From Devosia sp. (GTDB taxonomy: Bacteria; Pseudomonadota; Alphaproteobacteria; Rhizobiales; Devosiaceae): a stretch of 64,000 nt of DNA. The translations under genes were made by a program, and so were the position numbers. Every line of letters begins with the position of its first letter. The stretch's first letter is position 1. Below, one piece after another: positions 43,799 through 52,437 of this stretch. The notes under the pieces were generated by a model. The model worked only from the letters and a program-made list of their open reading frames with translations. It made no database searches and was not told where the DNA came from. The DNA is taken from assembly GCF_014860165.1 (NCBI RefSeq), contig NZ_JACZKG010000051.1, positions 1 to 64,000 on the forward strand, in the 5' to 3' direction.

Positions 43799-44934
43799 AG
43801 CCGCGGCGCCGCATCCTCTATGTGACCGGCACCCGCGCAGATTTCGGCCTCATGCGATCGACGCTGGAGCGCATTGACCGGGATGCGCGACTGTCGCTCG
43901 ACGTCGTCGTCACCGGGATGCACCTCGACAGTGCCTACGGCCTCACCGTGAGCGAAATCGAACAAAGCGGGCTGGCGATAAGCGCGCGCGTGTCGGTGGA
44001 ACCGGGCGTACCCAGCGGCGCCCTCATGGCGGCAAATGTGGGGCGCATGATCACTGGCTTCGTGCCGGCCATCGAGGCCTCGGCGCCCGACATCGTTATG
44101 TTGCTGGGGGACCGGGGCGAGATGCTTGCCGGCGCCATTGCGGCCCTGCATCTCAATGTGCCAATAGCCCATATTCACGGCGGCGAGAGATCCGGCACCG
44201 TGGACGAGCCCGTCCGGCATGCCATCTCCAAGCTTTCAAATCTGCACCTGGTGGCCACGCAGGAGAGCCGCACCCGTTTGATCGCCATGGGTGAAGCGCC
44301 CTCGGGCATCCACGTGGTCGGTGCCCCCGGGCTGGATGGGCTTCGGGAACTGCCTCAGCGCGACCGGACCCAACTGGCGACCGATTACGGGCTGGATGCG
44401 GACCGGCCAATGGCCCTGCTGGTCTATCATCCGGTGGTGCAGGAAGCGGCCGCCGCCGGCGAGCACATCACGGCCATCGTCGAGAGCCTTTTGGCGGCGC
44501 AGGTGCAGATCGTTGCCCTCAAGCCGAACTCGGACGCCGGCAGCGCCGAGGTTCGCACCGTTCTGGAGGAGCGCGAAGCGGCCGGCCAGATTCATCTGTT
44601 TACTCACTTGCCCCGCGTAGCATTCGCAGAATTCATGGCCGTTGCCGATCTGATGGTGGGCAATTCCAGCAGCGGCATCATCGAGGCGGCAAGCTTCGGC
44701 ACGCCGGTGGTGAACATCGGCTCACGCCAGAACCTGCGGGAACGAAATGCCAATGTGGTCGATGTCGGCGTCATTGGCGACGATATCAAGAAGGCCCTGG
44801 TTTCGGTACTCAGCAGCCCCCGATACGCGCGCGCCAACGTATATGGCGACGGCCATGCCGGCGAGCGTATCGTGAACATCCTGGCGGAGGTGGACTTGGG
44901 GCCACTATCATCCGGCAAGACCAATGCCTACTGA
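43795..44934 (+). CDS. neuC: Hydrolysing UDP-sugar 2-epimerase (NeuC/LegG-like)
   Basis: Removes UDP and epimerises C2 to give the free mannosamine-type sugar used by the NeuB-like synthase. I take the GTG at 43795, which overlaps the neuB stop (GTGA), giving 379 residues. An in-frame GTG at 43780 is possible. Motifs: LYVTGTRADFGLMRSTL, VTGMHLD, LGDRGEMLA, HIHGGERSGTVDEPVRHAISK and GNSSSGIIEAASFGTP, all typical of NeuC/LegG. The expected substrate here is UDP-N,N'-diacetylbacillosamine. Confidence 0.9.
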   Translation: MKPRRRILYVTGTRADFGLMRSTLERIDRDARLSLDVVVTGMHLDSAYGLTVSEIEQSGLAISARVSVEPGVPSGALMAANVGRMITGFVPAIEASAPDIVMLLGDRGEMLAGAIAALHLNVPIAHIHGGERSGTVDEPVRHAISKLSNLHLVATQESRTRLIAMGEAPSGIHVVGAPGLDGLRELPQRDRTQLATDYGLDADRPMALLVYHPVVQEAAAAGEHITAIVESLLAAQVQIVALKPNSDAGSAEVRTVLEEREAAGQIHLFTHLPRVAFAEFMAVADLMVGNSSSGIIEAASFGTPVVNIGSRQNLRERNANVVDVGVIGDDIKKALVSVLSSPRYARANVYGDGHAGERIVNILAEVDLGPLSSGKTNAY

Positions 44935-45553
44935 AATGATCCACCTCATCGGGTCGGGCGGACACGCCCGCGTAGTGCTGGACAGTCTGGCCGCGCTCGG
45001 CTTGCCTGCACAATCCATCGCCGTTTTCGACCAGAACCCCGACCGGATCGGCGGCAAGATCGGCAGTCACACGATACAGGGCTTCGACGCGGTCCAACTG
45101 TCCCACAGCAGCGTCCATATCTGCATTGGCGACAACCGGGCCAGGGCAAACGTGGCTGCGGCACTCGAGGAGGTCGGCTGCACCCTGCGGACCATCGTGG
45201 ATCCGCGCGCGATAGTATCGGCGAGCGCAACTATCGGGGCGGGCACCTTTGTGGCGGCTGGCGCAATCGTCGCTACCGGCGCAACGACGGGCAGAGGCTG
45301 CATCATAAATCACGGGGCGATCGTTGATCATGAGTGCGTGCTGGCCGATTTTGTGCATATTGCGCCTGGAGCAACGCTGGCAGGGTCCGTCGCCATAGGG
45401 CAAGGAACGCTTGTCGGGGCTGGCGCCAATGTCCTGCCGGGCATTTCGGTGGCATCAAACGCAATTGTGGGCGCCGGGGCGGTCGTCATTGACGACGCAG
45501 CCGACCCGTCGGTCTACGTTGGCGTGCCTGCAAGGAAAGTTGAGAGACGATGA
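44924..45553 (+). CDS. NeuD/PglD-like sugar O- or N-acetyltransferase
   Basis: Two-domain acetyltransferase of 209 residues: an N-terminal Rossmann-like half starting IHLIGSGGHARVVLDSL and a C-terminal left-handed beta-helix (about 90-209, ASATIGAGTFVAAGAIVATG). GCIINHGAIVDHECVLADFVHIAPGATLAG (in part) has the catalytic His region of PglD/NeuD. In this setting it probably N-acetylates C4 of UDP-4-amino-4,6-dideoxy-GlcNAc (LegH/PglD role). A start at the ATG at 44936 is also possible. Confidence 0.83.
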   Translation: MPTEMIHLIGSGGHARVVLDSLAALGLPAQSIAVFDQNPDRIGGKIGSHTIQGFDAVQLSHSSVHICIGDNRARANVAAALEEVGCTLRTIVDPRAIVSASATIGAGTFVAAGAIVATGATTGRGCIINHGAIVDHECVLADFVHIAPGATLAGSVAIGQGTLVGAGANVLPGISVASNAIVGAGAVVIDDAADPSVYVGVPARKVERR

Positions 45554-47016
45554 CGGTAAACCTCGACACAATCAGCTTGCAGCGTAGTTCGACGATCCGC
45601 GACGCTCTTGCAGCGCTCGATAGGTCGGCCATGGGCATCTTGTTGCTGGTGGACGCCCAGGGGCGCTTCGAGCGTACCGTCACGGACGGGGACCTGCGCA
45701 GGATGCTGCTGGACGGCAAGACCCTGAACGACGATCTCACCACCCTGCCGGCGCGCACGTCGGTGGTGCTGCAGAGCGGCTACACGCGGCGCCAGGCCCT
45801 AGCGTTGATGCAGGAAGCGGTGATCAACCATATTCCCATCCTCGACGAAGACGGGCGGGCGATCGACCTCATCGAACGCGCCAAGATCGACCAGCAGGTG
45901 CTGCTCTCGACGCCCCATATGGGTGAGGCCGAGCTCGAATATGTTGCCGAGGCCTTTCGCACGAACTGGATTGCCCCGCTCGGACCGAACGTTGACGCCT
46001 TCGAGACCGAGATCGCGGCCATGGTCGGCGTCAAGCACGCAGTCGCCCTCAGCTCGGGCACGGCGGCCATACACATCGCATTGCGCTTGCTCGACGTTGG
46101 CGTGGGCGACGTTGTCTTCTGCTCCACCCTGACCTTCATCGCCAGCATCAATCCGGCCATCTATCAGGGTGCCCGGCCGGTCTTCATCGACTCTGAGCCG
46201 GAGAGCTGGAACATGTCGCCCCGGGCCCTGGAACAGGCCCTGCTCGCCGCGAAAGCGGCCGGCCAGTTGCCGAAGGCCGTGATCGTCGTGTGCCTTTACG
46301 GGCAGAGCGCCGACATGGACCCCATTGTCGCCTTGTGTGACCGGTTCGGCGTGCCCCTGGTGGAAGATGCAGCCGAGTCGCTGGGCGCGAAATATCGCGG
46401 GCGTGCCTCTGGCACTTTCGGCAAGCTTGGCATCTACTCGTTCAACGGGAACAAGATCATCACCACGTCCGGCGGGGGCATGCTGGTGACTGACTCAGCA
46501 GAGTTGGCCGAACGCGCCAGGTTCCTTGCTACTCAAGCGCGCGATCCGGCGCCGCATTACCAACACAGCGTGATCGGCTACAATTACCGCATGAGCAACG
46601 TGCTGGCAGGCGTCGGACGCGGCCAGCTCAAGGTGCTGGACGAACGCGTGGCCGCCCGCCGACGGGTCTTTGAAACCTACAAATCCGAGCTCGCGTCAAT
46701 AGACTGGCTGGAGTGGATGCCCGAGCCGGAGTGGAGCTTCTCCACCCACTGGCTCGCGGCCTGTGTCATCAAGCCCGATGCCCCGATAACCGTCGACAAG
46801 CTCATCCGGGCGCTCTCGGACGAGTTCATCGAGGCGCGGCCCATGTGGAAGCCGATGCATCTGCAGCCCATTTTTGCCGATGCCGAATACTATCGACACG
46901 GCAATGAATCGGTGTCGGACGGCCTGTTTGAACGGGGTATCTGCCTGCCCTCGGGGTCCAATCTGACCGATGGCCAGATTGGGCGCGTTATCGAGACGAT
47001 CCAGAAGCTGCAGTAG
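45550..47016 (+). CDS. CBS-domain/DegT aminotransferase fusion (LegC/PglE-like)
   Basis: A 488-residue fusion. Residues about 8-112 form a CBS pair (STIRDALAALDRSAMGILLL, TVTDGDLRRMLLDG, INHIPILDEDGRAIDLIER) like that of PtmE-type sugar nucleotidyltransferases. Residues 120-488 are a PLP-dependent sugar aminotransferase with ALSSGTAAIHIAL, VEDAAESLGAKYRG and the Schiff-base lysine K302 (SFNGNKIITTSGGG). The predicted reaction is amination of UDP-4-keto-6-deoxy-GlcNAc. Normal LegC/PglE enzymes are about 380 residues and lack the CBS part, which may bind a nucleotide or CMP-sugar for feedback control. Confidence 0.85.
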   Translation: MTVNLDTISLQRSSTIRDALAALDRSAMGILLLVDAQGRFERTVTDGDLRRMLLDGKTLNDDLTTLPARTSVVLQSGYTRRQALALMQEAVINHIPILDEDGRAIDLIERAKIDQQVLLSTPHMGEAELEYVAEAFRTNWIAPLGPNVDAFETEIAAMVGVKHAVALSSGTAAIHIALRLLDVGVGDVVFCSTLTFIASINPAIYQGARPVFIDSEPESWNMSPRALEQALLAAKAAGQLPKAVIVVCLYGQSADMDPIVALCDRFGVPLVEDAAESLGAKYRGRASGTFGKLGIYSFNGNKIITTSGGGMLVTDSAELAERARFLATQARDPAPHYQHSVIGYNYRMSNVLAGVGRGQLKVLDERVAARRRVFETYKSELASIDWLEWMPEPEWSFSTHWLAACVIKPDAPITVDKLIRALSDEFIEARPMWKPMHLQPIFADAEYYRHGNESVSDGLFERGICLPSGSNLTDGQIGRVIETIQKLQ

Positions 47017-47023
47017 GCTACTG
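47011..47023. repeat. Short palindrome over two convergent stop codons
   Basis: CAGTAG-G-CTACTG. The left TAG ends the aminotransferase gene and the right CTA is the stop of the leftward dehydratase gene. Facing TAG stops give three base pairs by themselves, and the extra three make it weakly notable. The one-base loop argues against a hairpin terminator. Confidence 0.3.
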
Positions 47024-48922
47024 GATAAAATCGAAGAGTATGCGGCGGACTTCGGGTTCGTTGCCTCGTTCCAGAGCCTCGCGCAGGTTGACCAGGGCCT
47101 GCTCGACCCGATCGCTTTCCACCACGCCGAGAGCCCGCATGATCTTGGGATGCTTGGTCTTTCTGGCGGTGGAGACGTCGTAGAACAGCTCTTCGTACAT
47201 CTTCTCACCGGGCCGCTTGCCCGTGACGACCAGTTCGATGTCGCCGCGAGGATTGTTTTCGCTGCGAACGCTGAACCCAGCCAGGCGAATCATGTTTTCG
47301 GCCAGGGTCTTGATCAGGATCGGGTTGCCCATTTCCAAGAGGAATACGTCACCGCCCTTGGACAAGGCGCCCGCCTGGACGATCAGCTCGGCCGCCTCGT
47401 GGATGGACATGAAATAGCGCGTCATTTCCGGGTCGGTGAGCGTCACCGGTCCGCCGCGCGCAATCTGCTCCTTGAACAGCGGGACCACTGATCCGTTCGA
47501 CCCGAGAACGTTGCCGAACCGAACCGCCGTGAAGCGCTGACCTGTCTGCTGCTTTGCCGCAGCGGCAGCCATGTGCCCCACGATGAACTCGGCCCACCGT
47601 TTGGTCGCACCCATGACGTTGGTGGGACGAACGGCCTTGTCGGATGAGATGAGCACGAAGGTCTCGACACCCAGTTCAAACGAGAGACTGGCTATCGAGA
47701 GCGTGCCCAGGACGTTGTTGCGCACTCCCTCGAGCACGTTTGCCTCAACCAGCGGCACATGCTTGTGCGCCGCGGCGTGGAAGACCACCTGGACGTTGTT
47801 GTCCTGCAGGGTCCGACGAACACAGGCGCCATCCGTTATCGAACCGAGGACAGGCACGATGATGATGTTCTTGAACTCGGAGAGTTCCCGCTCGATCGTA
47901 TAGAGGGCGAATTCGTTGGCTTCGAACAGCACCAGGCGCTGTGGCAACGACTTCGCGACAAGCCGACAAAGTTCGGACCCAATGGAGCCGCCAGCGCCCG
48001 TGACCATGATCGACCGGCCCTCGATCATGTCGGCAATGAGCGCGGGATCGGCCGGCACCGAGGATCGACCCAGCAGGTCGTCGATGTCGATCTCCCTGAT
48101 CTGGTTGATGGTGTACTTGCCACTCACCAGATCGGTTATCGACGGAAGGGTGCGGATCTTGAGGCCAAATCCGCCGATCTGATCGACAATCTCCTGGCGC
48201 CGTGTCGCGGTCAGCGAGGGGATCGAAAGGACCACTTCCTGCACCCCATACTTCTCCCTTAGCGTGGACAAGTAGCTGGGGGAAAAAACTCGAATGCCGG
48301 CGACATCCCTGCCCTGCACCCGCGGGCTGTCATCGAGAAAGCCAACGACGAACATCCCGCCCTGGCGAGCTATGGCCGCCGCAAGCTGAGCTCCCGCATT
48401 GCCGGCGCCGTAAATCAGGATTGGCCGGCGCGCTCCGGACGCCTCTTCCCTTGGCCAGAGCAGCTTCTTGGCGGCGAAGCGGCTACCACCGATGAGGATC
48501 GTGCCCAGTGCCCAATAGAGTATCGGCACGGAGCGCGGGACGACGCCACGTCCTGACATCTCGATCAGGAAAACCAGCACAACCCAGCAGACGGTGGCAA
48601 TGGTCATGGCCTGGATGATCGTCCACATCGCCCTTTCGGGCAGATAGCGGACCACAGCCCGATAGAGCCCCAGCCGCACGAAGATCGGAATCGCCACGGC
48701 GGGGGCGGTCAGAACCGTTACGAACTGGTCGATCGTGTTGGGTGGGGTCCAGTTTCCGAAGCGCAAGGCGAAACTCGCCCATAGCGCAAACGAGAGCGCA
48801 ACCGCATCAAAGGCGAGCAGAATGGCTCGTTTCCAAAACCGGGGTATGTTTCCGATGCGCCCAAGGAGCTGCTGGTACAATCCGATGGTAATCAATTTGT
48901 CTCTGTCATTTCGTTGCAACAT
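47018..48922 (-). CDS. Membrane-bound UDP-GlcNAc 4,6-dehydratase, PglF/WbpM/FlaA1 family
   Basis: Makes UDP-4-keto-6-deoxy-GlcNAc, the entry to bacillosamine and legionaminic acid. From the ATG at 48922 it is 634 residues: four membrane spans in about 20-140, a CoA-binding-like Rossmann domain (LIYGAGNAGAQLA), then the catalytic SDR domain (VTGAGGSIGSEL, FHAAAHKHVPLVE, ISSDKAVRPTNVMGATKR). The Tyr of the catalytic triad is replaced by Met, as usual for this family. A start at 49018 would add 32 residues. Leftward and divergent from the WecA-like gene. No other gene in the window supplies this step. Confidence 0.92.
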   Translation of the reverse strand: MLQRNDRDKLITIGLYQQLLGRIGNIPRFWKRAILLAFDAVALSFALWASFALRFGNWTPPNTIDQFVTVLTAPAVAIPIFVRLGLYRAVVRYLPERAMWTIIQAMTIATVCWVVLVFLIEMSGRGVVPRSVPILYWALGTILIGGSRFAAKKLLWPREEASGARRPILIYGAGNAGAQLAAAIARQGGMFVVGFLDDSPRVQGRDVAGIRVFSPSYLSTLREKYGVQEVVLSIPSLTATRRQEIVDQIGGFGLKIRTLPSITDLVSGKYTINQIREIDIDDLLGRSSVPADPALIADMIEGRSIMVTGAGGSIGSELCRLVAKSLPQRLVLFEANEFALYTIERELSEFKNIIIVPVLGSITDGACVRRTLQDNNVQVVFHAAAHKHVPLVEANVLEGVRNNVLGTLSIASLSFELGVETFVLISSDKAVRPTNVMGATKRWAEFIVGHMAAAAAKQQTGQRFTAVRFGNVLGSNGSVVPLFKEQIARGGPVTLTDPEMTRYFMSIHEAAELIVQAGALSKGGDVFLLEMGNPILIKTLAENMIRLAGFSVRSENNPRGDIELVVTGKRPGEKMYEELFYDVSTARKTKHPKIMRALGVVESDRVEQALVNLREALERGNEPEVRRILFDFIQ

Positions 48923-49042
48923 GCCCCTGACGACAACAGCGCGATCATCTCGACCAACGGGACCGGTAGAGGGTTGGTTGTGGCCTTGCAAGTGATAATC
49001 AGATGCTGACCCCTGCAACAGAATGGCATGAAGCGGCTAAAG

Positions 49043-49064
49043 GCCCGGCGCCGCCTCGCCGGGC
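49043..49064. repeat. GC-rich inverted repeat in the divergent promoter region
   Basis: GCCCGGCG (49043-49050), six-base loop, CGCCGGGC (49057-49064). It lies in the 206-bp gap between the dehydratase (start 48922) and the WecA-like gene (start 49129). No T-run follows, so it may be a leader hairpin or a protein-binding site. I see nothing else definite in this gap. Confidence 0.4.
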
Positions 49065-49128
49065 AAGTTCCATCTTTGCCGCCCGATAAATTTCGCGCTA
49101 TTGGAAGCTGCCCAAGCGCGGATCGTCC

Positions 49129-50160
49129 ATGACCATCTTCTATTATCTCTTTCTTGTTGCCGGCGCTTTCCTGGCTGGATGGGTTACGTCCTTTGCGGTT
49201 CGGCGGGCAGCCCTGCGCCTGGGATTGGTGCAGGTGCCAAATGCCCGATCGTCCCACTCCATACCCACCCCGCAAGGTGGCGGCATCGCCATCGCCGCCG
49301 TCTCACTTGCGGGTGCCTTGATTGCCTCCACCACCGACAGCGGTTTCCTGGCGATCGCTGCATTGACGGCAGTCGTCGCCGCATTCGGTCTCGCCGATGA
49401 CATTCTTGACCTGCCCGCCCCCTTGCGCTTCCCCGTTCAAGGGCTGGTTCTGTGGGCACTGCTGGCATGGGTCGGGCCGCTGCCGGACATTTCCTTGCCG
49501 CTCGGCCTCACCATTGGCGGCTGGGGCCTGCCGGTGCTTGTCTGGTTCGGTGCTCTGTGGTGGCTCAACCTCTTCAATTTCATGGACGGCATCGACGGGA
49601 TTGCGGCCAGCGAGACGGTTATTATCCTGCTGGGGGGCCTGATCATTGCGGTCTCTGTGCACCCCCCGATGCTGGCCACGCCTATGGCATTGCTGGCTCT
49701 GATCACAGCGGCCGGCACCGCAGGATTCCTGGTCATGAACTGGGCCCCCGCCCGCATCTTCATGGGCGACGCGGGATCCAACACGCTGGCCGTGCTGATA
49801 CTCGCCATCGCCCTGAATACCGTTCAACACGGACTGGTCGGGTATCCGTCCTGGCTTATCCTGATGTCGCCCTTTGTCGCTGACGCAACCGTGGCGTTGC
49901 TCCGTCGAACGGCCCGTGGCGAACTGCCCTGGCGCGCGCATCGGCGCCATGCCTACCAGCAGCTCGCCCGCCAATGGAGCCACGCGCGCGTGACCTTGCT
50001 CTATGCGGGCTTCACCGGGTTGGTGGCGCTGCCCATGGCGGCCGTGGCGCAGTACAGGCCCATGGCGTCCTGGTGGCTGGTGGGGCTGATATACGCCTTG
50101 CTTGTTGTCTTCATGGTCTGGGCCGGATCCGGCTCCGCAGCTGAGCGCAGTCGAGAATGA
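49129..50160 (+). CDS. Undecaprenyl-phosphate sugar-1-phosphate transferase, WecA/WbpL-like
   Basis: Initiating glycosyltransferase of the MraY/WecA superfamily, 343 residues and about ten membrane spans. Catalytic motifs are GLADD (D90, D91), NFMDGIDG (D153, D156), RIFMGDAGS (D214) and the cytoplasmic HRRHAYQQL loop, which is nearest to WbpL-type enzymes. It should load GlcNAc-1-P, QuiNAc-1-P or a related sugar phosphate on undecaprenyl phosphate to start the repeat unit. Overlaps the next gene by four bases. Confidence 0.9.
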   Translation: MTIFYYLFLVAGAFLAGWVTSFAVRRAALRLGLVQVPNARSSHSIPTPQGGGIAIAAVSLAGALIASTTDSGFLAIAALTAVVAAFGLADDILDLPAPLRFPVQGLVLWALLAWVGPLPDISLPLGLTIGGWGLPVLVWFGALWWLNLFNFMDGIDGIAASETVIILLGGLIIAVSVHPPMLATPMALLALITAAGTAGFLVMNWAPARIFMGDAGSNTLAVLILAIALNTVQHGLVGYPSWLILMSPFVADATVALLRRTARGELPWRAHRRHAYQQLARQWSHARVTLLYAGFTGLVALPMAAVAQYRPMASWWLVGLIYALLVVFMVWAGSGSAAERSRE

Positions 50161-51395
50161 GCACGGCAAGGTCGATACCGCGCGCCGGCTCGCTTGCCAG
50201 TGCGCTCCTGCTCATTGCCATCTGCTCGGCCATCCTGCCGCCGGGCTATGGCGCCTATATCGGCGCCTATCTAGCCCTGGTTGCGAGCATCGTGGCTTTG
50301 GCCATCTACGGGTGGTCCGAACGCACTGTCGTCAGGCATCCCACATCGCTGGCCATCCTGGTCGCCATTGCGCTTGTGGCGGTGACTTTGCCCTTCGTCT
50401 ACCGCGGCAGTCAGGACCTTCTCGCGCCAGTGCTTGTCCTGCCGATGCTGGCGACGATCGCAATGGGACTGTTAGTGCGCCCGGCCCGCTGGGTCCCTGG
50501 CGTGCCCACCTTCGCGCTGGTCTGCTGCACGGCATCGGCGATAGCGCTTATCGGCGGCGCCTACCAGCATTTCGGCCTGGGCATCTATCGACCCGGGCTG
50601 GGGAACAATCCCATCCACTATGGATCGCTGGCAGTGATGGCTGGAGGCCTGGCACTGGTGGGCGTTGCCACCGGCACATCGTCCTGGCGGTATTTGTTTC
50701 TGCTCGGCCCGGTGTTTGGATTGGCTGCGGCCGTGATTTCGGATTCGCGCGGGCCGATGCTTGGAGCGTTGGCGATGGGTGGCGTTGGCATTGTCACGCT
50801 GTTCGTCTGGCTCCGCCACGACCGCTGGTTCCAAGTCGCTGCAGCTGCTGGCGTCGTCCTGGCAGTGACCATCGTCATCTATCTTGTCGGCAGTGGCAAC
50901 GCGCGAATAGCCGGTATTCTGCACAGCGGCCTCGACATTTTTCGGTTTTCCGGCGGAACTGACGACATAAGGGCGGCGCTTTATGCCTCGGCTGTCGAGA
51001 TGTTGCGGACCTCGCCCGTCGTCGGCGTGGGCCTCGGCCAGATCATGGTGACGGCCGAGACCTTGTTCCCGCAGCAGGTCGCGGGGACCGGCCTCGAGAA
51101 CCTTCACGCCGATTGGGCCAACTTTGGCGCCATGGCCGGCGGACTGGGCCTGCTGGCGTGGCTGCTCCTGTTGGCCGCACCGTTACTACTATTGCTGGAC
51201 GCCCGCATCCGATCTGATCGGCCGACACTATTGGGAGCGATCCTGCTCACCACTGGGCAATTCACCCTGGGGATAAGCAACGCCACCTTCGGCATTCTGC
51301 CGCAAACGACGATCTACGCGGTCGGGTTGGGTTACTTTCTGGCAAGAGCACGGCGCATCGCGCTGGAGGCCACGGAAACATCGCCACTATCGTGA
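50157..51395 (+). CDS. O-antigen ligase/polymerase family membrane protein
   Basis: A 412-residue polytopic protein with about eleven spans and the Wzy_C/WaaL-type layout. DSRGPMLGALAMGG near residue 195-210 holds the conserved Arg/Gly segment, and the large periplasmic loop contains RAALYASAVEMLRTSPVVGVGLGQ and ENLHADWANFGAMAGG with the family's key His. It may be the ligase that joins glycan to lipid A core, or a second polymerase. Last rightward gene of the polysaccharide locus. Confidence 0.75.
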   Translation: MSTARSIPRAGSLASALLLIAICSAILPPGYGAYIGAYLALVASIVALAIYGWSERTVVRHPTSLAILVAIALVAVTLPFVYRGSQDLLAPVLVLPMLATIAMGLLVRPARWVPGVPTFALVCCTASAIALIGGAYQHFGLGIYRPGLGNNPIHYGSLAVMAGGLALVGVATGTSSWRYLFLLGPVFGLAAAVISDSRGPMLGALAMGGVGIVTLFVWLRHDRWFQVAAAAGVVLAVTIVIYLVGSGNARIAGILHSGLDIFRFSGGTDDIRAALYASAVEMLRTSPVVGVGLGQIMVTAETLFPQQVAGTGLENLHADWANFGAMAGGLGLLAWLLLLAAPLLLLLDARIRSDRPTLLGAILLTTGQFTLGISNATFGILPQTTIYAVGLGYFLARARRIALEATETSPLS

Positions 51396-51618
51396 TCCAC
51401 ACCCCATTTTGGGTCTGGTTGCTTTACGCCGCATTGCTGAACCGCATCGTCCCTCGATCTGCCGCTAACAGAATGACTGCTATGAGCAATAGCTGTCTGT
51501 TCTTCAATGACTGCAATGGGGGTCGGAAGCGGCCGATTGAGTCCGTTTTCTCCTTTGGCCATTTCTGCTCGAGCTGCCTGTCTGGCCGTGGCTAGCCCGG
51601 CACTGTAGTGTCCCGGTC
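51396..51618. other. Intergenic region at the right edge of the polysaccharide locus
   Basis: 223 bp between two convergent genes. Short ORFs here (for example a 76-codon frame on the minus strand overlapping the ligase gene end) have no ribosome binding site or family features. I see no strong terminator hairpin with a T-run. Confidence 0.5.
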
Positions 51619-52437
51619 TCAGGTCTGGGACATAACGGCACGCGCTCGGGCAATAATGGGAGCGTCGATCATTTTACCGTCCAATTCAAAGGCTCCTTCG
51701 CCGGCAGCGGCACGTTCCAACACGCGCTTGGCCCAGGCCTGTTCCTCTGCGCTTGGTGCAAAGGCGGCGTTGAGCAGCGGCACGACGGCTGGATGAACGC
51801 AGGTGGCCCCATCGAAGCCATGCGCCCTTGCCTCGCGGGCTGCCGCGGTGATGGCAGCCACGTCGGAGTAGTCGGCCACGCTGCGCAGCAGGCCAAGCGA
51901 GAGCAGTCCCGCGGCCTTTGCCGCGTAGTGCACCAGCAGCTTGGGCAGGCGCAGCACGTCGGGGGTGGGCCGGGCACCGAGCGCCAGCGCAAGGTCTTCG
52001 CCGCCCAGCGAGAGCGCAATAAGGCGCGGTGCCTTCGCTATTGCGCTGGCACTGAGCACAGCTGCCGGGTCTTCGAGCAAGGCGACAAGACTCATTGGCG
52101 CCCTGCCCGCCTGTGCCTCCACACCTTCCAGCACTGACGCCAGCGCGCCGAGGTCTTCGGCACTCCGAACTTTAGGCACGTAGAGCGCATCGGCCCCGGC
52201 ACGGCAGGCAGCGAGCGCATCCTCGGGCTGCCGTTCGCCGCTATTGACACGGACCATCACTGTCGCGCCGCCCCGGCGCACCATGGTCACAGCGTCGGCA
52301 AGGCTGAGGCGCGCCTGATCTTTGGCATCTTTGGGTACCGAGTCCTCAAGATCAAGGATAATGGCGTCGGCCCCGCGCTCATGCGCCTTGGCAACGAAGC
52401 GTTCGGAATGCGCCGGAACGTAGAGGAGAGAGCGCAT
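51619..52437 (-). CDS. CitE/HpcH-family CoA-ester lyase
   Basis: TIM-barrel lyase of 272 residues from the ATG at 52437, sharing one base with the preceding stop (TGATG). Features are RSLLYVPAHSERFVAKA, DAIILDLEDSVPKDAK with the metal-binding Asp, MVRVNS, LYVPKVRSAED, LSLGGEDLALALG with the conserved Glu/Asp, and GATCVHPAVV. Family members cleave malyl-, citramalyl- or citryl-CoA to acetyl-CoA plus a keto acid. Coupled to a CaiB-type CoA-transferase, it probably finishes breakdown of a hydroxy-dicarboxylic acid. Confidence 0.86.
   Translation of the reverse strand: MRSLLYVPAHSERFVAKAHERGADAIILDLEDSVPKDAKDQARLSLADAVTMVRRGGATVMVRVNSGERQPEDALAACRAGADALYVPKVRSAEDLGALASVLEGVEAQAGRAPMSLVALLEDPAAVLSASAIAKAPRLIALSLGGEDLALALGARPTPDVLRLPKLLVHYAAKAAGLLSLGLLRSVADYSDVAAITAAAREARAHGFDGATCVHPAVVPLLNAAFAPSAEEQAWAKRVLERAAAGEGAFELDGKMIDAPIIARARAVMSQT

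Noticed and set aside
51332-51562. 76-codon minus-strand ORF after the ligase-family gene, considered as an insertion sequence remnant
   Set aside because: It overlaps the end of a well-supported gene, has no ribosome binding site or transposase motif, and no terminal inverted repeats are visible.
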